Shown: positions 53,700 to 63,703, counted from the stretch's first letter. The stretch: DNA of 64,000 nucleotides from Acidobacteriota bacterium (GCA_030066195.1 JASJCB010000038.1:21038-85037); one strand, 5' to 3'. Translations and numbers: made by a program. The notes: generated by a model not told the origin, from the sequence alone.

Positions 53700-54722
53700 A
53701 TGAGCAACGAGTCCTGGCTTGCAGCCTATCTCTACACCAACTCGCCCTGGGAACCCCTTTTGGTGGACGCCCTGAAACCCTTTGTCGAACAGATTCTGGA
53801 AGAAGGTCTGGCCAGGCAGTATTTCTTCATCAGGTATTGGGAACAAGGCCCGCATATCCGCCTGCGCTTCCTGGGCGATACCCGAACCCTGGAAGAAAAG
53901 GTGAAGCCAAGAATACATGAGACCTTCAGCGAATACATGCGGCAGCACCCCACCAGCCGGTTCGACGACGACAAACCGGAAGAGACCGAACGGCTGAATT
54001 TGTTTCCCAACAACTCGATTCAGTACATAGAATACGAGCCGGAAACCAAACGCTACGGCGGCAAGGTGGGCCTGCCCATCTCGGAGCGCCAGTTCCAGGC
54101 ATCGTCCAACGCCTGCCTGGCCGCGTTTGCCGACGCCGACGATTGGGGCTATGACAAGGGCCTGGGCACCGCCATCCAAATGCACCTGTCCATGGCCCAC
54201 GCCATGAAGTTCAACTTTTCCGAGCTCCAAGATTTCTGCAACATGGTCTCCAACGGCTGGCTGCGCCGCGCCTATGACTTCGACCAGGACACGACCGAGG
54301 AAGAGCACAAGGCGCGTCAAAAGGAAGTGAAAGAAGCTTTTGAGAAGATGTTCCAAAGCCAGAAACAGGTATTGGTGCCCTTTTCGCAAACGTTGTGGCA
54401 GGCCCTGGACGACGGCGTGGAATTCGAGCAGGAATGGCTGAACGAGTGGGTGCGCCGTCTGAACGAGGTCTACAGCAACCTGCACCGAGCCCATCTAGCC
54501 GGGGAGATTGAAATTCCCTGGCCGGAAGCCTATTTCATGCAAGGCGATGTCCCCGATCAACGGGGTTTGTGGTCCATCGTCGAAAGCTATGTGCATATGA
54601 CCAACAACCGGCTGGGCATTTGGAACCAGGATGAGGCCTATCTGGGCTACCTGATCAGCCGGACCATCCCCTATCTCAGCGGAGAAGCGCAACTCGAGGA
54701 GAACTCACAAGATGACGAATAA
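53700..54722 (+). CDS. thiopeptide-type/SpaB_C elimination domain protein
   Basis: 340 residues matching the stand-alone elimination domain (SpaB_C): MSNESWLAAYLYTNSPWEPL at the start, FFIRYWEQGPHIRLRFLGD (about 42-60), a fingerprint shared by split LanBs and thiopeptide enzymes. It completes the dehydration reaction by removing glutamate. The stop overlaps the start of the LanC-type gene by 11 bases. The separation of the two dehydratase halves is common in thiopeptides and some class I lanthipeptide loci in Bacteroidota and Acidobacteriota. Confidence 0.85.
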   Translation: MSNESWLAAYLYTNSPWEPLLVDALKPFVEQILEEGLARQYFFIRYWEQGPHIRLRFLGDTRTLEEKVKPRIHETFSEYMRQHPTSRFDDDKPEETERLNLFPNNSIQYIEYEPETKRYGGKVGLPISERQFQASSNACLAAFADADDWGYDKGLGTAIQMHLSMAHAMKFNFSELQDFCNMVSNGWLRRAYDFDQDTTEEEHKARQKEVKEAFEKMFQSQKQVLVPFSQTLWQALDDGVEFEQEWLNEWVRRLNEVYSNLHRAHLAGEIEIPWPEAYFMQGDVPDQRGLWSIVESYVHMTNNRLGIWNQDEAYLGYLISRTIPYLSGEAQLEENSQDDE

Positions 54723-56688
54723 AAATGAATGGATTGCGGGCGCGGTAAAGATCGCCGACAAACTGGTGGCCGGGGCCGTTAAACAGGACACCGGCGTTGC
54801 CTGGGAAAGCATTGCCTTTTTGGGCGGCGGTGATTTCGATGTGCAAAAGGTGGATTCCATGTACGCGGGCGCCGCGGGCATCTGCTGGTTCCTGGACGAG
54901 GTCACCCGACAAACCGGCAACCCCGTCTACCGGGATACCGCGACTCAAGGCTTGGAGTGGATGTTGGCCCAGTGCCGCGAGAAACCGGTCACGTCTACCG
55001 CCGGCGTTACCGGTCGTGCCGGCTGCATGTGGCCCTTCCTGCGCCGCGCCCAGGTCGAGCCGGGCGGCGACGACCTGGCCCATGCCCTTGAAATCGCGCG
55101 CACGGCCGCCGAGCACGAACCCCTGGCCGATGCCATCGACGACTATATCAACGGTCGCGCCGGTACCCTGGTCGCCTTCCTGCATCTCTACGATTTCAGC
55201 GGCGAGGAATGGCTGGTGAAGCCCATCGTGCAACTGGCGAAGGAATTGATCGAACGCGCCATTCCCTACGACAAGGGCCTCGCCTGGGAACGTAGCGGCA
55301 CCCAGGTCCGCTCGCTGACAGGCTTCTCCCACGGCGCGGGCGGCGTGGCCTTTGCCATGACTGAACTGGCCTGGTACTTCGACCTGCCGGGTTTTCAATG
55401 GGTTGCCGATCAAGGTTTTGCCTACGAAGACCAATATCTGGAAGAATACGACGGCTGGCCCGACTTCCGCTGCGGCATCTACGAGGACCGCGACGAAACG
55501 GAGCACCTGCAACATCTGGCTGACGGCAATATCGAATTCTTCTACGACGGCTCGGCCATGTTGGCCTGGTGCCACGGCGCGCCCGGTATTGCCCTGGCCA
55601 GGGCTCGTGCTTTCGAACGAACGGGCCGTAAGATGTGGCGGGAAACGCTGGAGAAAGCATGTGAACTGACCATGCCCACCATGGAAGGCGACGGTAACGG
55701 CTTGATACTGTGTCATGGTCGAGGTGGAAACGCGGATGCTCTCCTGGAAGCCGCCCGCGTCTTGAATGACCCGGGCTACCTGGAGCCCGCGGCTCTTCCG
55801 GCGGGGACCGCGCTGAGCATGCTGGCCGATAACAGCAACTTCCCCTCCGGCTTCCGCGATTCCGGCGATGAGGACCCCAGCCTGTTCATGGGCAATTCGG
55901 GGATCGGCTATTACCTGCTGCGCCTGGCGGCCCCCGACAGTGTGCCCAGCGTGCTGGCGCCATGGTTGACGAACAAGGCAAAGCGGCCCGTACCCGCGGA
56001 ACTGGCCGATCTGGCCGCTGAATGGCACACGCCCCGTCACGCGGCCTTCAAAAACATCTACCCCCGCACCCTGGCTTTAGTCGAATCCCTGGCGCCCGAA
56101 GCAACGGCCGAAGCCGCCGCAAGGCTGGACGCCGCGCTGGACTGCAACGCCTATGCTTCGCAATTGGTCGAGGCGGTAGCGCCTTCCCTGGAGAGCAGCG
56201 CGCGCGAGGCCTTGTCGGGCATCCATCACTTCGAGCGGGAAGCCAATGTCTACGACCGGAGCTTCAGTTACGCCTTGGGCAACGTCCGTCGTCTGGCCAA
56301 CGCCAGGTTGCTGAAGGAACGTACCGAAGAATCCGACGAGGAACTGTTGAAGCGCAACTTGAGGCTGAATCCTCAGGCAAACATTCAAGACTACACCTGG
56401 TACTGGCCCGACCCCGAATCGCAACCGCAAACCTTCGACAAACCGGAAGAGGAAACCCAGGTCATGGTGCTTGCCCTGCCGGAACTGCGCATGGAAGAAC
56501 CGCTGGACATGTTCGTCGGCCTGGTGCTGACCACCTTCGGCGAGGGCGCCTCCGTGGCGTCGGTCATCGAGCAAATGGTTGAAGCTTTCGACGTGTCGGC
56601 GCCGGAACAGGTGGATCAGGTCCGCAAGCTCACCCTGCAACAAATCAAAGAAGCCCTCGAAAGCGGCATCCTGTACTACGCGGAATAG
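54712..56688 (+). CDS. lanC: LanC-type lanthionine cyclase with C-terminal extension
   Basis: 658 residues, longer than usual LanC (about 420). The alpha/alpha barrel has the conserved glycine motifs GFSHGAGGVAFAM (about 208), AWCHGAPGIALAR (about 285; zinc Cys286) and LCHGRGG (about 333; Cys333-His334). It adds Cys thiols onto dehydroamino acids to form lanthionine. The extra ~220 residues end in FVGLVLTTFGEGASVASVIE then a winged-helix-like pattern (EQMVEAFDVSAPEQVDQV, IKEALESGILYYAE), similar to PqqD-like precursor recognition elements. Such a fused recognition domain would explain how a distant precursor is selected. No protease or exporter gene is seen nearby. Confidence 0.85.
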   Translation: MTNKNEWIAGAVKIADKLVAGAVKQDTGVAWESIAFLGGGDFDVQKVDSMYAGAAGICWFLDEVTRQTGNPVYRDTATQGLEWMLAQCREKPVTSTAGVTGRAGCMWPFLRRAQVEPGGDDLAHALEIARTAAEHEPLADAIDDYINGRAGTLVAFLHLYDFSGEEWLVKPIVQLAKELIERAIPYDKGLAWERSGTQVRSLTGFSHGAGGVAFAMTELAWYFDLPGFQWVADQGFAYEDQYLEEYDGWPDFRCGIYEDRDETEHLQHLADGNIEFFYDGSAMLAWCHGAPGIALARARAFERTGRKMWRETLEKACELTMPTMEGDGNGLILCHGRGGNADALLEAARVLNDPGYLEPAALPAGTALSMLADNSNFPSGFRDSGDEDPSLFMGNSGIGYYLLRLAAPDSVPSVLAPWLTNKAKRPVPAELADLAAEWHTPRHAAFKNIYPRTLALVESLAPEATAEAAARLDAALDCNAYASQLVEAVAPSLESSAREALSGIHHFEREANVYDRSFSYALGNVRRLANARLLKERTEESDEELLKRNLRLNPQANIQDYTWYWPDPESQPQTFDKPEEETQVMVLALPELRMEEPLDMFVGLVLTTFGEGASVASVIEQMVEAFDVSAPEQVDQVRKLTLQQIKEALESGILYYAE

Positions 56689-56690
56689 AT

Positions 56691-57605
56691 GTGCGCAACC
56701 AGGGACGTCAGATCACGCTGCCGGTCGTCCGAAAGGACGCCGGCGGCACTCTGGGTGATTACCTGGTTCGGCACGCCCGCTTCTTCAGCGGTCACGATGC
56801 GGCCGACTGGTTGATCCGAGGTTGCTTTCAGGTAGACGGTCGAGAGGCCGGCGCCGACACCATGCTCACCGAAGGCTCGCAACTGGTGCTTCTTCAACCG
56901 GCGTGGGATGAGCCGGATGTGCCGCAAGAGATTCCGATCGTCTTTCAAGACAACGACCTGTTGGCGGTGGATAAACCCGCGGGCATTCCCACAACCCCGG
57001 CGGGGGATTTCTACCTGAACGCCCTGGTCCATCTGCTGCGCCGCCGAACGGGCATCGAAGCGTTGAGTCCCCTGCACCGCCTGGACCTGGAAACCACCGG
57101 GCTGGTGATCTTCGCCTGCCGCACTGAGCTACGCGAGCCCTTCCAGAAACGGTTCCGTGAAGGCCGGGTCGACAAAACCTACCATGCCCTGGTTCACGGT
57201 CACTTCCCCAAGGAACGCACGGTGATCGATTTACCGCTGGGCCGACATCCCCGCATCCACACCCGCTTCATCCACTTACCAGGCGGCAAACCGGCCCGCA
57301 CGGAGATCACCCGGGTAACCTACTTCGCCGACTTCAGCTTACTGCACCTGAAACCCCGGCAAGGGAGAACCAACCAGATCAGAGCCCACCTGGCCGAAAC
57401 AGGTCACCCCATCGTAGGCGATAAAAAGTATCACCGTGAAGAGCGCGTGTTCTTCGACTGGCTTCAACACCGGGACCTGTCCCGCCTGATCGACGACTTG
57501 CTGCTGCCCCACCAAGCCCTCCACTGCGCCGAAATGGACCTGGGCGGGGGATACCGGTTTAAATCTAAAATGGACATCCGAGACCAAGTCAAAATCCTGG
57601 TTTAG
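56691..57605 (+). CDS. RluA-family RNA pseudouridine synthase
   Basis: 304 residues from a GTG two bases after the cyclase stop. The catalytic motif HRLDLETTGLVIF (Asp of HRLDxxT at about 125) identifies the RluA family, and LKPRQGRTNQIRAHLAE and HPIVGDKKY are further conserved elements. An S4-like N-terminal part lies at about 10-65. It converts uridine to pseudouridine in rRNA or tRNA. Whether it belongs functionally to the lanthipeptide operon is doubtful; tRNA modification could relate to the tRNA-dependent dehydratase, but this is speculation. Confidence 0.9.
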   Translation: MRNQGRQITLPVVRKDAGGTLGDYLVRHARFFSGHDAADWLIRGCFQVDGREAGADTMLTEGSQLVLLQPAWDEPDVPQEIPIVFQDNDLLAVDKPAGIPTTPAGDFYLNALVHLLRRRTGIEALSPLHRLDLETTGLVIFACRTELREPFQKRFREGRVDKTYHALVHGHFPKERTVIDLPLGRHPRIHTRFIHLPGGKPARTEITRVTYFADFSLLHLKPRQGRTNQIRAHLAETGHPIVGDKKYHREERVFFDWLQHRDLSRLIDDLLLPHQALHCAEMDLGGGYRFKSKMDIRDQVKILV

Positions 57606-57632
57606 GCCTTTCAAGCGTCCGGCCATGACCAG

Positions 57633-57872
57633 TCAGTTTCCTGGGCAGCCGTTGTACTTTTTCTTGAGCTTTTGTAAAAGGAGCCGTTCTTCTTCAGGGC
57701 TTAGGCCCTTCAAGCGCTGTTCATCGGTCATACCCTTCAAGCGCTGTTCTTCGCTATAGTGCTCCAAGACCTGATCATCCGGTAATCTTTTCAGGATTTC
57801 ATCGACGGTGAGATGATCCAAGTATTCCAACGCGTAATCATGGTAGTAGTTTTCAAGCGTGTAAGGCATCAC
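57633..57872 (-). CDS. partial duplicate of the adjacent repeat-bearing protein (C-terminal copy)
   Basis: 79 residues: MPYTLENYYHDYALEYLDHL, TVDEILKRL, then EEQRLKGMTDEQRLKGLSPE. They match the last ~80 residues of the following gene (57876-58715), with a different centre (PDDQVLEHYS) and fewer repeat units. It has an ATG start and stop, so it may still be translated, but it lacks the N-terminal domain. It was produced by a tail duplication. Confidence 0.7.
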   Translation of the reverse strand: MMPYTLENYYHDYALEYLDHLTVDEILKRLPDDQVLEHYSEEQRLKGMTDEQRLKGLSPEEERLLLQKLKKKYNGCPGN

Positions 57873-57875
57873 CTA

Positions 57876-58715
57876 TCAGTCCCCGGAGCGGCCGTTATAT
57901 TTCTTTATGAGCTTTTGTAAAAGGAGCCGTTCTTCTTCAGGGCTTAGGCCCTTCAAACGTTGTTCATCGGTCATACCCTTCAAACGTTGTTCATCGGTCA
58001 TACCCTTCAAGCGCTGTTCATCGGTGAGGCCCTTTAGGCGTTCATCGACGGTGAGATGATCTAAGGATTCCAACGCGTAATCATGGTAGTAGTTTTCAAG
58101 CGTGTAAGGCATCTCGATTCCCTCCGCCTTGTATTTGTTGTAAAGCTGTTGCACGATGGTACTGATATTAGGATCCTTCCATCGATAGGCAGCGTTCCCA
58201 AACCGGACCAGGTCGGGATTACCGCTGAACAGCAGCCAGACGGCGTTGCGCGGCGTCCTGGGCATGCGGCTCAAGACGAGAACGCGCAATGGGGTCAATC
58301 CCCATTGTACCTCATAAACGCCCCTTTTGACCTCAGCCAGTTCAATCGATCCGTTCAGGTTTTGCGGGTAGTGCATGGTGATCGCGTATAGGTTGAACCG
58401 GTCCTCTGGGATCAGGGTTTTTCCCGAGACCAGTTTGCGATAGTTCACATAGTGCCCGATCAACTCCTCGACTGCCCAGCGGTTCAGGATATCTTTTCTG
58501 GCCTTGAAAGTGATCAGGTTGTGATCGGTCAGGTTCTCCCAGCCGTCGGGGCATTCGGTGAGCACCGCGTCCTTGACCTTGCGGATGATGACCATATCCA
58601 GCAGTTGTTGCTTTTGGGACAGGTCTTTTTCCAACTCGACCTTGAATCCCGTATCGGCAAAAAAGTCCTTACAAGTCACTCCGAACAAGCGGTGCCACCG
58701 CATCATTGTACGCAC
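57876..58715 (-). CDS. unknown protein with EQRLKGMTD repeats
   Basis: 279 residues. The N-terminal ~180 residues have a mixed alpha/beta layout that might be a restriction-like (PD-(D/E)xK) fold (DMVIIRK, HNLITFKARKDILNRWAVEE) but I cannot confirm the catalytic residues. Then YTLENYYHDYALESLDHLTV and tandem nine-residue units DEQRLKGMT (four copies or so). Family unknown to me; the organisation parallels Rpn-type proteins with repeat tails elsewhere in the window. Confidence 0.6.
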   Translation of the reverse strand: MRTMMRWHRLFGVTCKDFFADTGFKVELEKDLSQKQQLLDMVIIRKVKDAVLTECPDGWENLTDHNLITFKARKDILNRWAVEELIGHYVNYRKLVSGKTLIPEDRFNLYAITMHYPQNLNGSIELAEVKRGVYEVQWGLTPLRVLVLSRMPRTPRNAVWLLFSGNPDLVRFGNAAYRWKDPNISTIVQQLYNKYKAEGIEMPYTLENYYHDYALESLDHLTVDERLKGLTDEQRLKGMTDEQRLKGMTDEQRLKGLSPEEERLLLQKLIKKYNGRSGD

Positions 58716-58823
58716 TCCTCCCCTTATTTGCGTTCCCTTGAACCCGATGCCCTACCCTACAACGGCTAAAGCCAGGAAAGCCAGGACTTTCTTTGTTTTT
58801 TCCTTGGGGCGGCCGTGGGTAAT

Positions 58824-58862
58824 CGACTCCCGGCCGGCATGATGAGAAACGGGCGGGAGTCG
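58824..58862 (-). terminator. stem-loop downstream of the propeller-phosphatase gene
   Basis: Nine-bp stem CGACTCCCG/CGGGAGTCG with a 21-base loop, starting three bases after the minus-strand stop. There is no T run on either strand, so intrinsic termination is uncertain. Confidence 0.4.
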
Positions 58863-58864
58863 GC

Positions 58865-61800
58865 TTATTTGACTCTCATGACGACTACCGTCATGTCGTC
58901 CTCCGGGTCTCGGCCGCGGGCGAAGCGGTCGCAGGCTTCCAGGATGGCGTCGGCGACGTCGAGGGCGCTCTCGCGAGTCCGGCAGATACCGGTAATCTCT
59001 TTGCGGAGACTCGTTTGACTCCAGTAGGCGCCCTCGTGGTTGCAGCGTTCGCCGAAGCCGTCGCTCAGCCAGATCACCACGTCGCCCGAGGCCAGGGTGC
59101 GGCGTTCCTCCGAAACCGGTAGGGAACGAAGGAAACCCAGCGGCGGGCATTTCAGACGGATTTGTTCGATCTCACCCGCGGCCTTGCGGAAATGTAAGGG
59201 GAACGGCATTCCCGCGCTGCTCAGGACCAGTTCCCTGGTTTCGGGGTCCCAAACGCTGACGGCCAGGGCCATGCCGATGCTGCGTTGCGTAATGGATTTC
59301 TTGAGACTGAGGTTCAGGTGTTGGATGAGGTCGGCCGGACCGCACGCCGTGTTCTCCACCAGGGTGATGAGGCACGACTTGGTCATGCCGACGATCAAGC
59401 CGGCCGTCATGCCGTGGCCGGTGGCGTCCCCGCAGGCGATACAGCCGCGTCCCTCGGGCAGGTCCAGGAAATCGAAATAGTCGCCGCCCACCTCGGAAGC
59501 CGTGATCATGCGGCCGACCACTTCCACGTGATCGCCGTTGATGTCATGGCCCGGTAACATACTCAGCTGCACCTGCCGCGCGAACTCCAGTTCGTCGGTC
59601 TTGCGTTTCAGCTCCATTTCCCGCAAGGCTTCGTCGGCCTGCCGTTTCAGTTCCAATTCGCGCAGTTCTTCTTCCTTCTTTCGGCGCAGGTGATTGCGTT
59701 GGGCGGCGAAGATCGCGGCCATGAGGCCCAGGAAAAGCAACACATCCAGGACATAGAACCACTTGGTGCGCCAGAAGGGCGGTTTGATGTGGATCTTCAG
59801 GGCCACGCCCTCGTGATTCCAAATGCCTTCCCGGTTGGCGCCCTTGACTCGGAAGATGTAGTTACCCGGGTCCAGTTTGGTATAGGTGGCGAAGCGATTG
59901 CGGGCGTCCGTGTAGATCCAGTCGTCGTTAAAGCCTTCCATGCGATAGGCGAAGCTGTTGGCCTTGGGTTTGGCGTAGTCCAGCACCGCGAATTCGAAGG
60001 CGAAGATGGTGTCCTTGGGCCCCAACTCCAGGTCGTAGGTCTCGTAAATGGGCCGGTTCAAGGGGGTGGGGTTTTCCTCGGTGGTGACGGCGACCGACTT
60101 GTTGAGCAGCAGGAAATCGGTGAGCACCACCTTGGGAGCGCTGTTCTCTTCGGTAAAGCGAGGATCGAAGACGTGGTAACCGTTGATGCCGCCGAAGTAC
60201 AGTCGGCCGTCGTTGCCGCGAACCGCCGCGCCCTGGTTGAATTCGTTGTAGCGGTGGTCGTCTCTGAAGCGGTAGTTGTCGCAGTGCTCCCGCTCGAGAT
60301 TGTAGCGCGAGATGCCTTTATCCGTGCTGAACCACAGGTTGTCGTCGCTGTCGTGCAAAATGGCCAGGATCTTCAAGCCCTCCAAACCGTCCTTGGAACC
60401 CAGGCGCTCAAAGTCGTCGGTTGCTTCACGGTACAAGGCCAGGCCCCTGTCGGTACCCACCCAGATCCGACCCGCCGCGTCCCGGTGCAGCGCCTCGATG
60501 CGGTTGTCCGGCAAGGAGTTCACATCGGCGCGGTCGTGCCCGCGGGCTTGGAACAATCCGCTGACGGGATCGTAGATATACAGCCCGCCGCGGCTGGTGC
60601 CCACCCAGATACGGTCGCGGTCGTCCTGAAGCAAGGCGGAGATATTACCGTAACCCAGGGCGCCTTCCCGTCCCGGCGTGGGCGGGAAGTGTTGAAAGTT
60701 TCCGGTTTGCAGATCGAGACGGTCCAAGCCGGTATTGCCGCCCACCCAGAGATTGCCCGCGCCGTCCAACAACAGGGCGCGAATTTCATTGCTGATCGGC
60801 GTGTTGGGGTTCTCGGGATCGTTGCGGTAATGTTGGAATGTGCCCTCGGTCGGGTCGAACAGGTCAAGGCTCTCGTTGGTGCCCAGCCAGATACGACCTG
60901 AATCGTCGACTACCATGGCATTGACCGTATCCTCGCTCAGGCTTTGCGGGTTGTTCGGTTCATTGCGGTAGACCGCTTTCAAGCCGTCGGTGCGGAAACC
61001 GAGCAGACCGCCGTCGAACAGGCCGATCCAGAGGGTGCCGTCGGCCGTTTGCAGCATGGATTTGATCGAATTGCTTTCCCGGTTGTTTTCGGCGGGCCGG
61101 AAGTGCTGCCAGCGGTTGCCGGAAGGAATGTACTTGTTGATGCCCTTGCCGCGCGTGCCCACCCAAATCACGCCGCCTTCGTCTTCGAACAGCGCGGAGA
61201 TGTGGTTCCCGCTCAAACTATTCAGATCACGCTCGTCGTGTTCGTAGGTGATGAAACCGTCAGCGTCGGGTCTCAACAGGTTCAAGCCGAAGGCCGTGCC
61301 GATCCACAGGGCGCCGTCCCGATCGCCGTGGAGGGAACGAATCTCGCCGTTGCTCAACGTGTCGGGTTGGGTTTCGTCAGCGAGAAACCGCAAAAAGCTG
61401 TCGGTTTCGGGCAGGTAACGATTGAGCCCGCGCTGGGTGCCCACCCAAAGGACGCCGTCGCCGGTCACGTGCAGCGACAGGATGGTGTTGTAGGACAGGC
61501 CGCTCTTGCCCTGCTCGTAATGGGTAAAGCGGCCGGTTTCGGGGTCCAGCCGATCCAAGCCGGAACGAAAAGTGCCGATCCAAATGGAACCGTCCGGACC
61601 CTCGGCCAGGCAGCGGATGCGGTTACTGGCCAATGCGCCTTTATCGGCGGCCTCGCCGGGATGGGAGGCGGTACGGTAGATTTCCCAATCATCGGTTTCC
61701 GGTACATAGCGGTTCAAGCCGCCGCCGTAGGTGGCCACCCAAATACGGCCCTTACTGTCTTCCAGAATATCGTAGATACGGTCCTGGCCCAGCGAGCGCG

Positions 61801-62239
61801 GGTTTTCATTGTTGCGCTTGTAAACGGTGAACAGGCCGGTGCGCGGGTCCAGTCGGCAGACGCCGCCGCGGAAGGTGCCCACCCAGATCATGCCGTTGCG
61901 ATCCTCGGCCAGGGCGTAGGGCCGATCACTGAGGGCGCGTGGATCTTCCGGGTTGGCTTTGTAAGGAGTGAAGCGGTAACCGTCGTAGCGGAACAAACCC
62001 TCTCGGGTGGCAAACCACAAGAAGCCGTGGCGGTCCTGAATGATGTCGTTGACGGTACTGCCGGGTCCCTCGTCCTCTGCATCCAGACGCACGAATCGGG
62101 CGGAGGGGTTCCCTTCCGCGATGCGCGCAAAGGAGAAAACCGGGCAGGCGAACACCGTGAATAGAAGCAGACACAGGGAGACCTTAGGGCCGAAGCCCAC
62201 CAATTCAGGGCCGGCTGGGTCTGATGTGTTGGGGATCAA
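58865..62239 (-). CDS. two-component regulator propeller protein with SpoIIE phosphatase domain
   Basis: 1124 residues. After a signal peptide (about 1-40, FAC-PVFSFARI), about fourteen Reg_prop repeats of the kind GRIWVGT...LNRY form two seven-bladed propellers (about 45-730). A Y_Y_Y-type domain follows (YRMEGFNDDWIYTDA at about 770), then one membrane helix (about 826-848), a coiled coil (about 850-885) and a SpoIIE/PP2C-like phosphatase (GGDYFDFLDLPEGRG at about 915, IACGDATGHGMTAGL at about 933, PEDDMTVVVMRVK at the end). It senses extracellular ligands (often carbohydrate) and dephosphorylates an anti-sigma antagonist or similar. The preceding gene overlaps by four bases. Confidence 0.9.
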   Translation of the reverse strand: MIPNTSDPAGPELVGFGPKVSLCLLLFTVFACPVFSFARIAEGNPSARFVRLDAEDEGPGSTVNDIIQDRHGFLWFATREGLFRYDGYRFTPYKANPEDPRALSDRPYALAEDRNGMIWVGTFRGGVCRLDPRTGLFTVYKRNNENPRSLGQDRIYDILEDSKGRIWVATYGGGLNRYVPETDDWEIYRTASHPGEAADKGALASNRIRCLAEGPDGSIWIGTFRSGLDRLDPETGRFTHYEQGKSGLSYNTILSLHVTGDGVLWVGTQRGLNRYLPETDSFLRFLADETQPDTLSNGEIRSLHGDRDGALWIGTAFGLNLLRPDADGFITYEHDERDLNSLSGNHISALFEDEGGVIWVGTRGKGINKYIPSGNRWQHFRPAENNRESNSIKSMLQTADGTLWIGLFDGGLLGFRTDGLKAVYRNEPNNPQSLSEDTVNAMVVDDSGRIWLGTNESLDLFDPTEGTFQHYRNDPENPNTPISNEIRALLLDGAGNLWVGGNTGLDRLDLQTGNFQHFPPTPGREGALGYGNISALLQDDRDRIWVGTSRGGLYIYDPVSGLFQARGHDRADVNSLPDNRIEALHRDAAGRIWVGTDRGLALYREATDDFERLGSKDGLEGLKILAILHDSDDNLWFSTDKGISRYNLEREHCDNYRFRDDHRYNEFNQGAAVRGNDGRLYFGGINGYHVFDPRFTEENSAPKVVLTDFLLLNKSVAVTTEENPTPLNRPIYETYDLELGPKDTIFAFEFAVLDYAKPKANSFAYRMEGFNDDWIYTDARNRFATYTKLDPGNYIFRVKGANREGIWNHEGVALKIHIKPPFWRTKWFYVLDVLLFLGLMAAIFAAQRNHLRRKKEEELRELELKRQADEALREMELKRKTDELEFARQVQLSMLPGHDINGDHVEVVGRMITASEVGGDYFDFLDLPEGRGCIACGDATGHGMTAGLIVGMTKSCLITLVENTACGPADLIQHLNLSLKKSITQRSIGMALAVSVWDPETRELVLSSAGMPFPLHFRKAAGEIEQIRLKCPPLGFLRSLPVSEERRTLASGDVVIWLSDGFGERCNHEGAYWSQTSLRKEITGICRTRESALDVADAILEACDRFARGRDPEDDMTVVVMRVK

Positions 62240-63546
62240 TGATCGAGTGCTCTTTCGATTTCCTGACGGTAGTGTTCTTTGCCCAAGCCGGCGACAGCCT
62301 CTTCGAAGGCGAGTTCCAGGGAAACCGGAAGCTCATGCTTCATAGCCAGGGCATGAAGGATTTTGAATTTGGCTCCATCGGACGACAAGGCCGTAGCGGC
62401 CTCGATAATCTTCTCCAATTGTTCCTCGTTCAAATCCTTCCTGTCAAGCAGGCGCATTAGAACCTTGGTCTTTTCGTGCTGCGAATCCAGCGAGTCCAGC
62501 GTATCGAAAAAGGCTTTGTCTACCTCGGCGTGGCGCAGGGCGCGGATCATGAGACCGCCGCGGTTGTAATCGGAGCGCACCATGTCGGGCAGTCGTTCTA
62601 TGATCACCGAGACATTTTCCTGGTCCTGGCTGTCTTTCTCGATCAAGGTCTTGACCACCAGGCAGGCTTGAGATTCGCTGTCGATGTCCTCGGTAGCGCT
62701 GAGGATGCGTACGGTCATGGATTTGCTGGGCGGTGAAACCTGTGCCGCTTTTACCAGGACCGCGGCGCGCGTGGTGGCGCCGGCAATTTCCTCGGCCGTT
62801 TCAATGACCTCGGCCAGGGTCTCTTCTTCCCGATAACGTTCCACCAGGGGGAGCAGCAATTCGGCCTTGAAATGGTCGGAGCCCAGAATATCGGCGGCCT
62901 CTTCAACGATTTCGCGTACGTGGCGGGAGGTAAGGTCGTCCTTATCCAACAGTTTGCGCACCAGGTCGAAGCGGAAGTGCTCGCCGTTGAGATCTTCCAG
63001 GTTATCCAGCACGTCCGCCTTCATCAACAATTCGGCGGAGTGGGCCCGGATGATCTTGCCGTACAGTTCGGCGGCAAAGCTGCCGTTTTCCAGGTCTTTG
63101 ACAGCCTTCAGCAATTCATCGAGGTTTTTCTCTTCTTCGTAACGGGCGATCATGCCCAGTAGCTTGGTGCGCCGGGCCTGGTTTTCGATTTTGTCCAACT
63201 CATCGATGACATCGCGGCGCACCTTTTCATCGGCCGCCCGGTGGTTCAGGATGCCTTCCATCAGTTCAGCGCGACGATGGTCGGCTTCCAATTCGTCCAC
63301 CTGGTCGACCAAAATACGGAGATGCTTGGCAGTTTGCGCTTTTTTCAGCAAAATCCCGAACAATTGGGCGCGCATGTACTCGGCCTCGGCATCTTCGGCA
63401 TAGTCAACCGCCTCTTTAAAACCTTCCTTGTCAAGTATCTCCTGAAGGCGGGCCGGGCTGTATTCCTCGTCCGTAAAGCCTTGTAAAGTAAGGCTGGACA
63501 CCAGGAGCAAGCCTAAAAATTGGATACCGTTGCGATAGTTTCTCAT
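62236..63546 (-). CDS. exported alpha-helical repeat protein
   Basis: 436 residues with a signal peptide (FLGLLLVSSLTLQG). The remainder is a regular array of about 35-residue helical pairs (LLGMIARYEEEKNLDELLKA, LRILVDQVDELEADHRRAEL), resembling HEAT or Sel1-like solenoids. No enzymatic motif. The last bases overlap the start of the propeller-phosphatase gene (ATGA), so it is translationally coupled to that sensor and could be its periplasmic partner. Confidence 0.7.
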   Translation of the reverse strand: MRNYRNGIQFLGLLLVSSLTLQGFTDEEYSPARLQEILDKEGFKEAVDYAEDAEAEYMRAQLFGILLKKAQTAKHLRILVDQVDELEADHRRAELMEGILNHRAADEKVRRDVIDELDKIENQARRTKLLGMIARYEEEKNLDELLKAVKDLENGSFAAELYGKIIRAHSAELLMKADVLDNLEDLNGEHFRFDLVRKLLDKDDLTSRHVREIVEEAADILGSDHFKAELLLPLVERYREEETLAEVIETAEEIAGATTRAAVLVKAAQVSPPSKSMTVRILSATEDIDSESQACLVVKTLIEKDSQDQENVSVIIERLPDMVRSDYNRGGLMIRALRHAEVDKAFFDTLDSLDSQHEKTKVLMRLLDRKDLNEEQLEKIIEAATALSSDGAKFKILHALAMKHELPVSLELAFEEAVAGLGKEHYRQEIERALDH

Positions 63547-63703
63547 CTAGCTCCCATTCCTCCCCAACAATTTATACGGGAAACAAGGGCACGGAGTTAT
63601 TTCCAAATCACGGGATTCTAACATAGTTCGCATAATTGATTGCAAGCGAAAGCCGCAATGTCGCGTGTTGATTGGTTGATCCCGGGGCGTTAATCCACCG
63701 TTT

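Noticed and set aside
52296..54494. 732-codon antisense frame across LanB
   Set aside because: It is the shadow of a GC-rich gene; codon composition and family matches favour the plus strand.
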